This document shows, one piece after another, positions 42,036 to 51,482 of a stretch of DNA of 64,000 nucleotides. The translations under genes and the position numbers were made by a program. Position 1 is the stretch's first letter; each line of letters begins with the position of its first letter. This DNA is from Lachnospiraceae bacterium UBA7199 (GTDB lineage Bacteria; Bacillota; Clostridia; Lachnospirales; Lachnospiraceae): positions 1-64,000 of the forward strand of contig DKUR01000019.1 of the NCBI GenBank assembly GCA_002490775.1. The letters are read 5' to 3'. Below the pieces are notes generated by a model that was given only the letters and a program-made list of their open reading frames with translations, was not told where the DNA came from and made no database searches.

Positions 42036-44216
42036 CTATCCTTTTTTTCTAAGCACTATCTGATAAGTTGGATATTCTTCCATAGCAGAAGGCATTGGCA
42101 TTCCTGCTTCCATCAGATCTGATCCGTAATAACATCTTTTTGTATCCATATCTTCATACAATGAGTCTGCCTCTAACCCCTTCATATGCACATAGTTTAC
42201 CGGCATATTTCCATGAATCTCCAGCACCACCACGCTGACAAGCGCCTGCCGCCCGTCCTTTGATACAAACATCCATGCGCCGTAAGGATCATGAAATGGA
42301 TCTGACAGCCGGTAATAATCTCCATTTTGAATCAGCTCTGCATACTTTTTATACTCCCGGATCTGTTCTTTAATCTCTTCCCGCTCCTTAGCACTTAGCT
42401 TGGCCGGATCAAGCTCATACCCAAATGTCCCGGCCATAGCCACAATCCCCCTGGTACGTAAACTTACACTGCGGCCTGTTTGATGATTGGGCACCGCTGA
42501 CACATGAGATCCCACTGTGGAAACAGGATAAAAGAAAGATGTTCCATATTGAATACGTACCCGGTCAACAGCATCCGTATTATCACTGCACCAGATCTGG
42601 GGGGAATAATACATCATTCCCGCGTCAAAGCGCCCACCACCGCCGCTGCAGCTTTCAATCAGCATATCCGGATACCTGGTCTGCAGCTTTTCCAAAAACG
42701 CATATACGCCAAGCACATAATCGTAAATTACCCTTCCCGGATAATTCTCCAGAGAATAGATATCTGAAAGACTTCGGTTTAAATCCCATTTCACATACTC
42801 TATATTCCCCTGGTCAAACACGCTGCATATCTGTGCAAACACATTGTCCCTCACTTCTTTCCTTGAAAAATCAAGGGCCAGTTGATTTCTTGCCCTTATA
42901 GGCTTTCTTCCCGGTATCTGCATCACATAATCAGGATGCTCTCTATAAAGAACACTATCCTCGGAAATCATTTCCGGCTCAATCCATATGCCAAATTTCA
43001 CTCCAAGTTCATTAACCCTATCAGTCAGTTCTTTTAATGTGCAGCCCAGCTTTTTCTCATTTACCTGCCAGTCTCCTAAACTGCTGTTGTCATCTTCCCG
43101 GTTTCCAAACCATCCATCATCCATGACAACCATGTCAATTCCCAGCTCTGCCGCTTCCTTAGCCAAATTTAAAATTGTCTCCCCTGTAAAGTCAAAATAA
43201 GATGCTTCCCAGCTATTAATCAGTAAAGGTCTTGTTTGATCCTTATATTTTCCCCTGCATAAATGCTCCCTGATACAATTATGATACTGCCTTGACAGCT
43301 TTCCAAACCCCTGATCAGAATAGCTAAGAATCGTCTCCGGAATGATCAGTTCCTGCCCCTTCACAAGAGGATAATGAAACAGATCTCTGTGCATTCCCAT
43401 TATAATCCTTGTTTGACCAAATTGGTCATTTTCAGCCTCGCACATAAAATTTCCGCTATATACAAAAACCATTCCATAGCATTTCCCAGTATCTTCAGTG
43501 GCGTCCTTTCCCGCAAGGATCACTGCCGGATTATACTGGTGGCTGGAGGTTCCCCGCCGGCTGCCAATCACATAGCTTCCATGAAGAATCTGGTTTCTTT
43601 GAAAGTTTCTCTCCATAGCATGTCTGCCATAAAAACTGATCAGATCATACTCTCCCGTTACAAAATCCAGACAGGCACTTGCCGCCTTCTCAACAATAAT
43701 TCTGTCCTCTCCCTGATTAACGATTTTGGCACTTCTGGTAATAATATCTTCTTTTTCCAAAACCCCATAAAGAAGCCTCACTTCTACCCTGCTTACCGCA
43801 TCCTGCAGCAAAATCTCCAGTGTTTCCGCCTCTTCTTCCTTTGCATAAACTGCCGGAAGTCCCTTAAGTCCATATTTTCCTTTCCTGATCTCATGACTCA
43901 AATAACGCAGATCACAACTTTCAGAAGCATCCCCATTCTGGATAATCAAGGCACTGCTGCGGTAGTCCCCCGTTCCCATAACCGGAAATTCCTGAGGCAG
44001 TGTGTCCAAAGAATAGGTCCTGTCGCCTTCCGCATCATTAGGATTGCCTGAAAAACCTCTGTCATAGTAAGTCAGCAGGTAATCCATATCCCCCTTTGTC
44101 TTTCCTCCATAATATAAATGTAAAAGAAATCCAAAATCATCTACTTTCATCTGATAGGTGGTATGGGCTGTCTGTAATGTAAATAATCTCTTTTCTTTTT
44201 GAAACTGAATTGCCAT
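42036..44216 (-). CDS. Alpha-galactosidase, glycoside hydrolase family 36
   Basis: A roughly 726-residue cytosolic GH36 enzyme, the usual length for the clan-D tetrameric type. The nucleophile Asp is in KWDLNR and the acid/base Asp in SCSGGGGRFD; VVMDDGWFG and RGIVAMAGTFGYELD are family blocks. It would hydrolyse raffinose, melibiose or stachyose imported by the adjacent ABC transporter. I prefer ATG 44216 (AAGGAAC upstream); GTG 44240 is also in frame. Last gene of the operon, under the divergent AraC regulator. Confidence 0.95.
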   Translation of the reverse strand: MAIQFQKEKRLFTLQTAHTTYQMKVDDFGFLLHLYYGGKTKGDMDYLLTYYDRGFSGNPNDAEGDRTYSLDTLPQEFPVMGTGDYRSSALIIQNGDASESCDLRYLSHEIRKGKYGLKGLPAVYAKEEEAETLEILLQDAVSRVEVRLLYGVLEKEDIITRSAKIVNQGEDRIIVEKAASACLDFVTGEYDLISFYGRHAMERNFQRNQILHGSYVIGSRRGTSSHQYNPAVILAGKDATEDTGKCYGMVFVYSGNFMCEAENDQFGQTRIIMGMHRDLFHYPLVKGQELIIPETILSYSDQGFGKLSRQYHNCIREHLCRGKYKDQTRPLLINSWEASYFDFTGETILNLAKEAAELGIDMVVMDDGWFGNREDDNSSLGDWQVNEKKLGCTLKELTDRVNELGVKFGIWIEPEMISEDSVLYREHPDYVMQIPGRKPIRARNQLALDFSRKEVRDNVFAQICSVFDQGNIEYVKWDLNRSLSDIYSLENYPGRVIYDYVLGVYAFLEKLQTRYPDMLIESCSGGGGRFDAGMMYYSPQIWCSDNTDAVDRVRIQYGTSFFYPVSTVGSHVSAVPNHQTGRSVSLRTRGIVAMAGTFGYELDPAKLSAKEREEIKEQIREYKKYAELIQNGDYYRLSDPFHDPYGAWMFVSKDGRQALVSVVVLEIHGNMPVNYVHMKGLEADSLYEDMDTKRCYYGSDLMEAGMPMPSAMEEYPTYQIVLRKKG

Positions 44217-44311
44217 AATTAAATACCGTTCCTTATTCACTTTCCCTTTTTAAATTTTTCACACACACTTATTTCCACATTAAGCCAATGAATCATGTCT
44301 ATCCTGCACGC

Positions 44312-45145
44312 CTATTTCACAGCTCCATTTACAACACCATTTAAAATTTGTTTCTGGCAGATCACATAAAAGATCAAAATCGGTATTAACGATAGTAAAT
44401 AAGAGGCAAATGCAAGATTGTAATTTGTTCCAAACTGTGTCTGGAAATTTAGTTGTGCCAGCGGCAGTGTATTCTGGCCGGAGCCTGCCAGAATAACCAG
44501 AGGCGTCATTACATCGTTCCATACTGCCAGCGCAGTAAGAACTGCAACGGTTGCGTGCATAGGCCGCATAATCGGAAAAATAATCTTCCAGTAAGTAGTC
44601 CAGGTAGACGCACCATCCACTTTTGCCGCCTCCTCAAGAGCCATTGGAATATTTACAAGGTATCCTGAATATAGCAGAATATTCATGGGCATGTAAAATA
44701 CCACATATAAAATAATTACACCAAACCAGTTTGCCAGCCCTAACTCCGCCGTCTGCTTTGCTAAAGGCATCATTAAAATTGCAAAGGGAACAAACATACC
44801 ACTGACAATAAAAAGATATACAAAGCTGTAAAACTTGCTGTCTGCCTTATTTCTTCCAAGTGCATACCCCATAATGGAGTGAATCCCTATGGATAAGCCT
44901 ACCGCTGCCAGAGTGATCACTAAGCTGTTTCTCAATGAATTCCAAAAATCTGTTACCCGCATTGCTTCTCTGAAATTATCAAGGCTCCACACCTTGGGCA
45001 GGGATAAAATACCGCTGATGCTGTTGGTCATTTCTGTTGGCTGCTTAAATGCAATTACCAGCGTTAAATAAAGGGGAAAAACAATGGTAGAAAGGCCAAG
45101 AATCAAAAGGATCATTGCTGCGTGGTTGGTTTTCTTTGTTATCAT
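44312..45145 (-). CDS. Carbohydrate ABC transporter permease (MalG-type)
   Basis: A 277-residue inner-membrane permease with six predicted helices and the EAA coupling motif EEAAKVDGASTWTTYWKIIFPIM. It overlaps the upstream permease by four bases. Together they form the channel for the alpha-galactoside importer. No ATPase gene is present, so a shared MsmK-like ATPase encoded elsewhere is expected. Confidence 0.93.
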   Translation of the reverse strand: MITKKTNHAAMILLILGLSTIVFPLYLTLVIAFKQPTEMTNSISGILSLPKVWSLDNFREAMRVTDFWNSLRNSLVITLAAVGLSIGIHSIMGYALGRNKADSKFYSFVYLFIVSGMFVPFAILMMPLAKQTAELGLANWFGVIILYVVFYMPMNILLYSGYLVNIPMALEEAAKVDGASTWTTYWKIIFPIMRPMHATVAVLTALAVWNDVMTPLVILAGSGQNTLPLAQLNFQTQFGTNYNLAFASYLLSLIPILIFYVICQKQILNGVVNGAVK

Positions 45146-46008
45146 AACTGTTCCTCCTTTTTACCTGAAAACTTCATCTGTGCAACAGAAACACATACGA
45201 TCACAATAAAGAATACTACTGCATTGGCGCTTTGGAAGCCAAACTGTCCTCCTGACATACCATTGTTATAAATCAGGTAAGAAATAGATTCCGTACTCTG
45301 CGCAGGACCGCCTTTGGTCAGCGCCATAATTTGATCAAACACCATCAGAAAATTTTTCACGCAAAGCACCATATTAATGGAAAAGAAGGGTATAATCAGC
45401 GGGAATGTCAAATGCTTAAATTGTTTCCAGCCTGTGGCTCCATCCAGTCCCCCTGCCTCATACACATCCTCCGGCACTGTCTGGAGTCCTGAAATATAAA
45501 TAATTGTATTCATTGCAATTGCCTGCCATGCGCAAACGATCATGATACCAAACCACGCAGAGCCCGGATCAGATAAAATGCTTGATTTTAAAGACTCAAC
45601 TCCAATCATAGAAGCCAGGGCAGGAAGAATATAGGTAAAAAAGTAATTAAAAATGTAACCTACTACCAGTGCACCCAATATATTGGGTAGAAAATAAGCC
45701 CCCCTGAAAAAGCTTTTTGCACGTATTTTACTGTTTAATGCCAGCGCCAGAAGCAGGGCAGTCACATTTGTCACAATGGTTGACACGATTGCAAGCTTAA
45801 ATGTAAACAAATAGGATTTCCCAACGCGTGCATCTGAAAATAAATCGATATAGTTTCTAAATCCTACCCAGTCATAGCTGCCGAAACCTTTGAAATTGGT
45901 AAAGCTGTATATCACGCCTCGAATCAGGGGAATCGTGTTAAAACAGACAAACAGAGCCAGTATGGGAACCGTAATCAACAAAAATGTTCTTTTTCTTTCA
46001 TTTTTCAT
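45142..46008 (-). CDS. Carbohydrate ABC transporter permease (MalF-type)
   Basis: A 288-residue permease with six predicted helices and the EAA motif YEAGGLDGATGWKQFKHLTFPLI. It lies 21 bases after the binding-protein gene and overlaps the next permease. It partners with the MalG-type subunit. Confidence 0.93.
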   Translation of the reverse strand: MKNERKRTFLLITVPILALFVCFNTIPLIRGVIYSFTNFKGFGSYDWVGFRNYIDLFSDARVGKSYLFTFKLAIVSTIVTNVTALLLALALNSKIRAKSFFRGAYFLPNILGALVVGYIFNYFFTYILPALASMIGVESLKSSILSDPGSAWFGIMIVCAWQAIAMNTIIYISGLQTVPEDVYEAGGLDGATGWKQFKHLTFPLIIPFFSINMVLCVKNFLMVFDQIMALTKGGPAQSTESISYLIYNNGMSGGQFGFQSANAVVFFIVIVCVSVAQMKFSGKKEEQL

Positions 46009-46029
46009 GGCATTTTCTCTCCTTTACCC

Positions 46030-47313
46030 TCACACATTTTTATGCTCTTTTTCATACGCCTGTACCAGACGGATGATATCTCTGTTATACCGCTGCCAGT
46101 CCGTATCAAATTTCTTTAAGAATGCATCCACATCCTGCTGAATCAGGAAGGTCTGAAGCTGGGCATCCACTGCCATCTCGGAAGGATAATAATGATCCTG
46201 ATAATCCGTCATATTTCCCGCTTTGATAAACTCCAGCATTCCATCTAACATGGAAGAAAGCTGAAACTCACCTGTTTTGCAGGGAACTGCATTCTGTGCA
46301 TCAATATATTTCTGTATGTTTTCATCTGCCAGGAGGAAGTCCAAAACCTCATAGGCTGCCTCTTTGTTCTTACAGTCTGCTGTCACACAAAATCCAAGGT
46401 CAATTCCTGAATTCAGCGTCCGTTCTTCCTTATCATCACTTGCAGGCATAACAAAGGAATCAATCTTCATTTCTGGATTTACCGATAAAATCTGGGGCGT
46501 TGCATAGCTTCCAATTGGATACATTGCCGACTCTCCCCTTGCAAAAGCAGTGCATGCGTCATTATATCCATAAGCAAATGGATCTGCCGGGCCATAAGGC
46601 AAAAGCTCTAAATACTTTTCCGAAAGCTCTCTGTATTCTTTTGTAAAATTGGTAGTTCCACTGTTCACCTGTTTGGCTGTATCTGATGGTGAAAGTTCTA
46701 CCGCCATAGCATTCCAAGGTGCCAGACAGGTCCAGGTATCTTTAAATCCAAAATAGAAAGGTAAAATGCCCTCAGCTTTAATTTCCTCACATAATGCCTT
46801 CATCTCATCCCATGTTTCAGGAATCTGCCAGCCATGTTCTTCAAACATGTCTCTGTTATAAAGAACGCCTGCTGCATTTGCTGCATAAGGCACAATGTAA
46901 GTCCCTTCGGTGGGAACCAGCTCTAACGACTCTGCAATGTCCAGATATCCCTGATTAATTCCTGCAAGCCCTTTATAATCAGAAACATCTGCAAGGATCT
47001 GGGCATCCACAAAATAAGAATAGTTAATGTCTCCGCCAATTCCTATCATATCCGGATAATCTTCTCTGATAAATCTTGTTCTGAGTATTGTCATTGCATC
47101 ATTTGGCGAACTGATTTTTAAGCTGATCTTGTCATGTGTGGCATTAAACTCATCTTCCACCATTTCAAAATAAGCCGCCGCTTCCGGCTTATATTGCACA
47201 ATTTCGATCTCAATCTTTTGATCATTAGCCGCCTTGCCGCAGCCCTGAATGACAAATGCCGTCATTATGCAGCATAATGCTGCTCCCAGATACTTAATCC
47301 TCTTCCCTTTCAT
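46030..47313 (-). CDS. Extracellular sugar-binding lipoprotein
   Basis: A 427-residue solute-binding lipoprotein (family 1). The signal MKGKRIKYLGAALCC...FVIQGC has a lipobox Cys. It would capture alpha-galactosides outside the cell and deliver them to the two permeases. ATG 47313 is chosen because GGAGG is close upstream; the longer reading from 47391 has no supporting site. First gene of the operon, facing the AraC-type regulator. Confidence 0.92.
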   Translation of the reverse strand: MKGKRIKYLGAALCCIMTAFVIQGCGKAANDQKIEIEIVQYKPEAAAYFEMVEDEFNATHDKISLKISSPNDAMTILRTRFIREDYPDMIGIGGDINYSYFVDAQILADVSDYKGLAGINQGYLDIAESLELVPTEGTYIVPYAANAAGVLYNRDMFEEHGWQIPETWDEMKALCEEIKAEGILPFYFGFKDTWTCLAPWNAMAVELSPSDTAKQVNSGTTNFTKEYRELSEKYLELLPYGPADPFAYGYNDACTAFARGESAMYPIGSYATPQILSVNPEMKIDSFVMPASDDKEERTLNSGIDLGFCVTADCKNKEAAYEVLDFLLADENIQKYIDAQNAVPCKTGEFQLSSMLDGMLEFIKAGNMTDYQDHYYPSEMAVDAQLQTFLIQQDVDAFLKKFDTDWQRYNRDIIRLVQAYEKEHKNV

Positions 47314-47477
47314 CGTAATCCTCCATTCCTTCCATTTTCTTGCAAACCTTGAGCGCGCCACAAATTTGCCTGTGAAAAATTTATTTTTCACAATATTCTC
47401 TCCTTCTTTTTTTGATAATAAGATTTTAACATACCATTATGCTATCAATAAATACCATGATTTTATATGTTTTATGC

Positions 47478-47524
47478 CAAAATGCTATTTACATACAATA
47501 TATTTGAAGTCATCTAGCATTTTG
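47478..47524. promoter_or_regulatory. Inverted repeat in the araC/sugar-operon intergenic region
   Basis: CAAAATGCTA (47478-47487) and TAGCATTTTG (47515-47524) are a perfect 10-base inverted repeat 27 bases apart. A related ATTATGCTATC lies near 47441. These are candidate binding sites for the AraC-type regulator. Confidence 0.55.
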
Positions 47525-47533
47525 ATATATAAT
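47504..47533 (+). promoter_or_regulatory. Promoter of the araC-type gene
   Basis: TTGAAG (47504-47509) and TATAAT (47528-47533) with an 18-base spacer; the right half of the inverted repeat lies between them, consistent with autoregulation. Confidence 0.65.
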
Positions 47534-47562
47534 AAAAATAACATAACATTTTGAGGTGATTT

Positions 47563-48417
47563 ATGAGCGAAGTGATCTTCTCTGTTTTTCCAAGTGAAAA
47601 TTTTGTCGATCTGGGATTATATCAGTTTGGCTGGGAACAGTGCGATCCTTCCCATTCCTTTGGGCCTGCTGCCCGAAACCACTATTTATTCCATCTATGT
47701 CTTTCCGGCACAGGCACTCTGATTGCAGACAATGCAAAAGGAGAATCCATCACCTATCAGATCAAAAGCGGACAGGGCTTTATGCTTTTTCCTAATCAGA
47801 TCTGTACCTATATCGCGGATCATGAAATTCCCTGGGAATATGCATGGGTAGAATTTGACGGACTGCGGGCAAAGGAAACGGTTGAACTGGCAGGTTTAAA
47901 CTTAGACCAGCCGGTCTATAAAGCACGCCACAAGGATATTGCAGAAGCCATGAAGGAAGAACTCCTTTACATTATCAATCACAAGGAGGAATCTCCCTTT
48001 CACCTGATTGGACATCTCTATTTGTTTATTGACGGATTCGTCCGTTCCTCCTCCTCTACACAAATCAGTAAAGGAAACAGTCTGCGCGACTTTTATATAA
48101 AGGAAGCCTTTTCTTTCATTGAACAAAACTTTCAAAACAACATTTCTGTGGAAGACATTGCCGCCACATGTGGATTAAACCGCAGTTATTTTGGAAAAAT
48201 TTTTCATGAAAATACAGGGAAATCCCCTCAGGAATTTTTAATTTCCTACCGCATGACCAAAGCAGCAGAACTTTTAAAATTAACAGAACTATCTATTGCA
48301 GATATCGGAAATGCAGTGGGTTACCCAAACCAACTACATTTTTCCAGAGCTTTTAAAAATGTTTATGGCAGCTCCCCCAGACAGTGGAGGAATGAAAATG
48401 GAAGGAGAAGTTTATGA
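47563..48417 (+). CDS. AraC family transcriptional regulator
   Basis: A 284-residue MsmR/RafR-type regulator. The N-terminal cupin binds sugar (about 1-150; YLFHLCLSGTGTL, GQGFMLFPNQ); the C-terminal double helix-turn-helix has IAATCGLNRSYFGKIFHENTGKSPQEFLISYRMTKAAELL and IGNAVGYPNQLHFSRAFKNVYGSSP. It diverges from the alpha-galactoside operon and likely activates it. The stop overlaps the next gene by four bases. Confidence 0.94.
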   Translation: MSEVIFSVFPSENFVDLGLYQFGWEQCDPSHSFGPAARNHYLFHLCLSGTGTLIADNAKGESITYQIKSGQGFMLFPNQICTYIADHEIPWEYAWVEFDGLRAKETVELAGLNLDQPVYKARHKDIAEAMKEELLYIINHKEESPFHLIGHLYLFIDGFVRSSSSTQISKGNSLRDFYIKEAFSFIEQNFQNNISVEDIAATCGLNRSYFGKIFHENTGKSPQEFLISYRMTKAAELLKLTELSIADIGNAVGYPNQLHFSRAFKNVYGSSPRQWRNENGRRSL

Positions 48418-49082
48418 CAAAATCAGCCAAATCCGTTTCCATCATTGGCGGTGCTGACGGTCCCACCAGCATATTTATTATAGGCCGCCAAAAAGAAAAA
48501 AATATTTTTAAGCGCATAAAATCTGCCTATATCAATAACAAATATGAGGCAAAAAGAGCACTGGCTGCAAAATCAATTGTTCCAAATCCTCATACCATAG
48601 AGGAAGTGATCTTATACATAAAGCAAAAATATAATGCTTTTGAAGCAGATGATTCCTATTTTTGTTATCAGGAACGAAAGCGGGGTATGAAAATGGCTCT
48701 GATTCAGCGGGAGCAGCCGGAACTTTTAGGCGGTGAAAAACATTTTGATCCTCCTTTAGACCTTCAGGATATGGAGGAAGTGAATAAATGGCAGCATCAG
48801 CTTGATGACTGGATTCATGATTGTGAAAGAAAAACCGATCTGATTTCAAATGACGTTTTTCCTGTTGATTATCATTTATTTCTTATCAAAAAAGAAGAAC
48901 AGGGCACTTTGGAAGTGGAAATTGAAACCCTCCGCCCACTTCTTAGCGTCTCCTGGGCAGGAGATAAAAAAGTGATGGAGCCAATTTCAAAAGATATTTA
49001 CCTGTATTATGGGGTTTCCAAAAAGGATATGGAAGAAAAAACCGACAGATATCTTAGTCTTTTGACCTATTTGTGCTATTAA
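48414..49082 (+). CDS. Hypothetical protein with N-terminal IIGGADGPTSIF motif
   Basis: A 222-residue protein. Residues 8-22 read VSIIGGADGPTSIFI, a peptide shared with the beta subunit of sodium-pumping decarboxylases and with assorted short clostridial proteins. The rest has no membrane segments, so it is not a decarboxylase subunit. The remainder (about 60-222) is charged, has a DYHLFLIKKEEQGTLEVEIETLRPLL region, and I do not recognise it. Its start overlaps the AraC stop by four bases, with GGAAGGAG upstream. Function unknown. Confidence 0.7.
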   Translation: MTKSAKSVSIIGGADGPTSIFIIGRQKEKNIFKRIKSAYINNKYEAKRALAAKSIVPNPHTIEEVILYIKQKYNAFEADDSYFCYQERKRGMKMALIQREQPELLGGEKHFDPPLDLQDMEEVNKWQHQLDDWIHDCERKTDLISNDVFPVDYHLFLIKKEEQGTLEVEIETLRPLLSVSWAGDKKVMEPISKDIYLYYGVSKKDMEEKTDRYLSLLTYLCY

Positions 49083-49085
49083 CGT

Positions 49086-49758
49086 TTATAAATTATTTTC
49101 TATATAAAGCTGCTCCCGATAACCCTGATCAGAAAGCGCACATTCCAAATCAGCTTCTCTTCCGGCTGTTTTCAGCAGTTGAACTAACTGCAAAAGCTTG
49201 TTTTCTCCATCTTCAAATCCTTTTCTCATTCCTAATTCAAACCCATTTTGATAGGCATTTTCCCTTTCCATCTCCATATACTTTTCTTCATTAAATTCAA
49301 ATATACACATTTCTACCGCCTCCGCCCGGTTTTTTGACAGAAAGTCTAACAACACTCCATGCTTAATGCAATAATCGATGGCTTTTTCAACTGCCTTCGG
49401 AAAAGACATGATCCTTGCAAACGTTCTGACCTGCGCCACATACCTTGCATATTCCCCCAGTAAATGACATGCTTCCATCAATTCTTTATTGTGTCCCCAG
49501 TTTATGTTATATACTGTTACAGTAAGCTCCAGTTCTGGCTGTGACTGTTTCTTTTCAAAAGCTTCTGACAGCTTCAACTGATGCCTTTCCGGCTGAAAAT
49601 CTGTTCCATTATAAAAAACGACAAACCTTGGTACCATTTAAATCTGTATATGCTGTCTCATTTAGTGCATTATATAAACTTAACAAATTTTCTTTTTCCC
49701 TAAACAGCGTACGAAATATCGTATCTTTGTAATTACGTTGTGCACGTGTTTCTGTCAT
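49086..49758 (-). pseudogene. Rpn-family PD-(D/E)XK nuclease gene, internally deleted
   Basis: The gene starts at ATG 49758 with AGGAGG and reads MTETRAQRNYKDTIFRTLFR, the usual start of Rpn-type recombination-promoting nucleases. After about 44 residues the frame runs into TAA (49609-49611). The C-terminal half (PRFVVFYNGTDFQPERHQLK... to the stop at 49086) continues in another frame from about 49637. From memory of intact members, the catalytic middle of about 60-80 residues is missing at the junction, so a deletion plus frameshift has removed the nuclease core. Confidence 0.75.
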
Positions 49759-50252
49759 ATTTATCCTCCTGTTTGTAAATACCTTCCTATCCGGAAAGCA
49801 TAATAGATTACAGAAGGACGCCCCAGATCCTCCTGCTTATATAAAAGATTAATTGGAATAAAAGCATGGATTTTCTGAAACTAAAAATATAGATTGTATC
49901 TTAGATGATATCTGACTTGCTTTAAAGAAAATATGCTTTTCATTATCATAGCATGTTTTGGTCGAAATTGTAAATATCTTTTTATTGTTTATTAATAATT
50001 TCTGTAACAGTTCAGACATGCGAAAATGATTGTGCAATATGACCGTGGGAGCTTGCTCACTAAGGGCAGATTGTATAATCATTTTCGCATGGCTGAACTG
50101 TTACTAATTTCTAATCTCACACTTATCCAATTCTAAACCTGCCGCAACCAGACATAACATTACCTCTGTTAAAATGTTAACTTTCCTTGGTAGACTTCCT
50201 ACACGAAGTCACATATACTTATGTTAAAAATAGTTGCGAAGGTGGAATTTTT
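49759..50252. other. 494-bp intergenic region with a long inverted repeat
   Basis: Apart from the palindrome at 50004-50104 I see no gene. CTTATGTTAAAAAT near 50218, just before the acyltransferase gene, resembles the end of the 38-bp repeat unit, but the rest is not conserved. Confidence 0.45.
50004..50104. repeat. 101-bp cruciform-forming inverted repeat
   Basis: Arms of 34 bases (50004-50037 and 50071-50104) match in 31 positions; the loop (50038-50070) contains its own small stem GAGC-TT-GCTC. The size and symmetry suggest a MITE-like or REP-like element, or a structured RNA. Confidence 0.7.
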
Positions 50253-51314
50253 ATGAGAAAATATTACTTGGACAATATCAGATGGATTACGATTATACTG
50301 GTAGTTATTTACCATGTCATCTATATGTTTAATGGAATTGCTACCGCCGGAGTAATCGGCCCATTTTATGAAAAACAATATCAGGACGGCATCCAATATA
50401 TTCTCTATCCCTGGTTTATGGTTCTGCTTTTCATCCTTGCCGGAATGTGCTCCCGCTATTATCTTGAAGTCCATACCATCAAGGATTTTGTGCGCTCAAG
50501 AACACGAAAACTGCTGGTTCCCTCCACCATTGGCCTTTTGGTAATTGGGTGGATACAGGGCTATATTAATATGACCATCAGCAATGCATTTGATGTAATG
50601 CCGGATACCATTCCCGGATTTGTCATGTACTTTATTATGGTATTATCTGGAACAGGTGTGCTATGGTTTATTCAGATGCTATGGCTTTTTTCCATGCTGC
50701 TGGCATTGATCAGAAAATATGAAAAAGGGAGATTATATGCACTTGGGGGAAAGGCAAATATCCTCACAATAGTACTCTTAGTGATTCCCGTTTATCTGTC
50801 AGGACTTATTTTAAATACTCCTGTTATTTGCGTTTACAGATTTGGCATTTATGGCTTTACTTTTTTTCTGGGATATTTTGTATTTGCCCATGAAAAAGTA
50901 ACAGACCATATCAGTAGATTCTGTATTCCGCTCCTTGCCATGACAATTCTTCTTGCAATCCTTTATCTGTTAACCCATTACGGGGATAACTATGCGGTTA
51001 TGCCTACTGTAAATTGTATTCCGGCAGTTGCTTATGGCTGGAGTGCCTGTCTGGCAATCATTGGCAGTATGAAAAAATGGGGCAACACAATGCCTGAATT
51101 TGCTGCTTTTTTGTCAAAGAGAAGCTTTGGACTGTATGTTTTCCACTACCTGCCATTGTCAGCGTCTGCTTACGCACTTTGTAATTTTACCAGCCTTGCG
51201 CCTCTTTTCATCTACCTGCTCACCGCGCTTGCCGCATTTGCAGGCAGCCTGGTTCTGTACGAAATTATTTCACGCATTCCCATTCTTCGCTGGTGCCTTC
51301 TTGGCAGGCGGTAA
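50253..51314 (+). CDS. Acyltransferase family 3 membrane protein
   Basis: A 353-residue integral membrane acyltransferase with about ten hydrophobic segments. It opens YYLDNIRWITIILVVIYHVIYMF, which carries the family's conserved Arg and His in the first helix. Members O-acetylate surface glycans or peptidoglycan. ATG 50253 is chosen because GAAGGTGG precedes it; 22 extra residues in the longest reading lack support. Substrate unknown. Confidence 0.85.
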   Translation: MRKYYLDNIRWITIILVVIYHVIYMFNGIATAGVIGPFYEKQYQDGIQYILYPWFMVLLFILAGMCSRYYLEVHTIKDFVRSRTRKLLVPSTIGLLVIGWIQGYINMTISNAFDVMPDTIPGFVMYFIMVLSGTGVLWFIQMLWLFSMLLALIRKYEKGRLYALGGKANILTIVLLVIPVYLSGLILNTPVICVYRFGIYGFTFFLGYFVFAHEKVTDHISRFCIPLLAMTILLAILYLLTHYGDNYAVMPTVNCIPAVAYGWSACLAIIGSMKKWGNTMPEFAAFLSKRSFGLYVFHYLPLSASAYALCNFTSLAPLFIYLLTALAAFAGSLVLYEIISRIPILRWCLLGRR

Positions 51315-51345
51315 ATATGGGGTAAATAGAAGAAAGGTTGAATAA

Positions 51346-51465
51346 GGTTGAATAAATTCTCTGATGAGCAATTTATTCAACCAAGAATTTGTGCCGAAGC
51401 GCCACAAATTCCATGATGGCAGAGCAAAATCTGACATTTTGCTCGCCTCCTCAGCGTAAAACGCT
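51346..51465. repeat. Run of four hairpins upstream of the XRE/AbrB gene
   Basis: Stem 1: GGTTGAATAAATT (51346-51358) with 51370-51382. Stem 2: GAATTTGTG (51385-51393) with 51403-51411. Stem 3: GAGCAAAAT (51422-51430) with 51436-51444. Stem 4: AGCGT (51453-51457) with 51461-51465. All are perfect and nearly contiguous, ending just before the XRE/AbrB ribosome-binding site. Confidence 0.65.
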
Positions 51466-51482
51466 TCGGAATGGAGAAAAAA

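Noticed and set aside
48414..49082. Oxaloacetate decarboxylase beta subunit
   Set aside because: Only the 15-residue N-terminal motif matches; the polytopic membrane body is missing.
49849..50082. 77-codon minus-strand open frame
   Set aside because: It runs through the palindrome, has no ribosome-binding site and no recognisable composition or family.
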